Shown here one piece after another: positions 14,712 to 15,255 of a DNA stretch of 15,255 bases (the stretch's first letter is position 1; each line of letters opens with the position of its first letter). Where the stretch lies: assembly GCF_946481715.1 (NCBI RefSeq), contig NZ_CAMLOV010000137.1:1-15255 (forward strand), written 5' to 3'. This DNA comes from an uncultured Mucilaginibacter sp. (lineage in GTDB: Bacteria; Bacteroidota; Bacteroidia; Sphingobacteriales; Sphingobacteriaceae). Under the pieces are notes generated by a model. That model ran no database searches and had not been told where the DNA came from. It worked only from the letters and a program-made list of their open reading frames with translations. The position numbers and the translations under genes were made by a program.

Positions 14712-15255
14712 AACCATCCAGTTCCACCTGAAACCCTGATTATTTTTTTCGGGCACTACCCGGCGGTTAACAGATATTATTTGCCTACTGCCACACCTTA
14801 TGAAAACCCGATCGTATATCTATTATGGACGCACAGGAATGCTCCTTATCAAATGGCAATTCGCCTAATAGGTTGTTCTAATAAGGCTGGCAGTTATACC
14901 CCATCGGCAAATTCGGCCGTGATCCCTAAAGATAAGAGAAGCACAGCACACTTAACTATTAGCGTAAAAACTGATAGCCCCGGTGCTTTGGACGCGTTAA
15001 AAACTTACATTTGCCAATAGGTATTAATGGGAACCCAGTAAAAGTGCGTGAAGCCTTACGAACTACATTTTATACCCTCAAAGCTCAGCCCGCTTTTAGT
15101 GATTATCTTAATTATGACCGTTCCAACTGGGCTGCGTTAAACCCAATGCCGTTTTTTGCTTTTCATTGCGCCCTGCAAACATCCGGGGGCTGTAAGCGTG
15201 TAACAGCAAGGGTATATTTTCCAATTTTTGCGTTCGTTAATTTGCTTTTTTTTCT
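14712..15255 (+). other. Region without a recognised gene; two overlapping open frames, possibly a decayed gene
   Basis: One frame is open from 14712 to a TAG at 15020 (ending ALDALKTYICQ) but has no early ATG; the first is at 14859. A second frame is open from 14978 through the window end (92 codons, including KVREALRTTFYTLKAQPAF). The two overlap by 43 nt, so a single-base shift near 15000 would join them. Neither shows a family I recognise, the right end runs into T-rich sequence, and the opposite strand has no long frame. It could be a frameshifted gene remnant or chance. Confidence 0.25.

Noticed and set aside
14844..14886. Inverted repeat CCTTAT/ATAAGG as a possible insertion-element end
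   Set aside because: Arms are only 6 bp with a 31-nt spacer, and there is no transposase or target duplication nearby.
1..15255. tRNA, rRNA, CRISPR arrays, phage or integrase genes
   Set aside because: No cloverleaf-like segments, regularly spaced repeats or recombinase motifs were seen in the intergenic stretches.

Overview
The window looks like a chromosomal segment from a member of the Bacteroidota, most likely a Sphingobacteriaceae-type soil or water bacterium (Mucilaginibacter/Pedobacter-like; this is inference). The reasons are a SusC/SusD pair, several lipoproteins, a membrane-spanning SusR-like regulator, candidate promoters of the TTG...TAnnTTTG kind, and start codons preceded by A-rich sequence with no clear Shine-Dalgarno.

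Left block (1-3216, all minus strand). A gene for a small cytoplasmic CBM9-like carbohydrate-binding protein (3216-2572) is followed by galE, UDP-glucose 4-epimerase (2339-1299). Only 2 nt after galE begins a secreted GH36/clan GH-D-like glycoside hydrolase (1296 to the window edge, incomplete). The hydrolase/galE pairing suggests a link between galactoside hydrolysis and the Leloir pathway. The upstream regions of the CBM9-like gene and of galE share a 15-bp near-identical element, which could place them under one regulator.

Central block (3765-12859). This is a compact Sus-like starch/maltodextrin utilisation locus. On the minus strand susC (10840-7886), susD (7878-6394), a susE-like gene (6378-5299) and a lipoprotein GH13 alpha-amylase (5254-3860) form one operon. 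It has a good candidate promoter at 10901-10932 and a strong intrinsic terminator at 3765-3796. Divergently, on the plus strand, lies a second, clearly paralogous GH13 enzyme with an ordinary Sec signal (11495-12859). In the logic of the Bacteroides thetaiotaomicron system, the SusD/SusE/SusG-like lipoproteins would bind and cut starch at the cell surface. The SusC channel would import oligosaccharides, and the second amylase would process them in the periplasm.

Right block (12866-15255). A gene for a SusR-like regulator (14611-12866, minus) has an exported TPR region, one transmembrane helix, a coiled coil and a C-terminal LuxR-like HTH. It ends 6 nt from the second amylase in a tail-to-tail arrangement. 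Beyond it is about 640 bp without a recognisable gene. It holds two overlapping open frames that may be remains of a decayed gene.

No RNA genes, CRISPR arrays, insertion sequences or integrases were seen. The window is mainly a recognisable polysaccharide utilisation locus. The less ordinary points are the two-compartment amylase paralogues, a hairpin between susE and the amylase, the shared upstream element, and the galE-hydrolase coupling.
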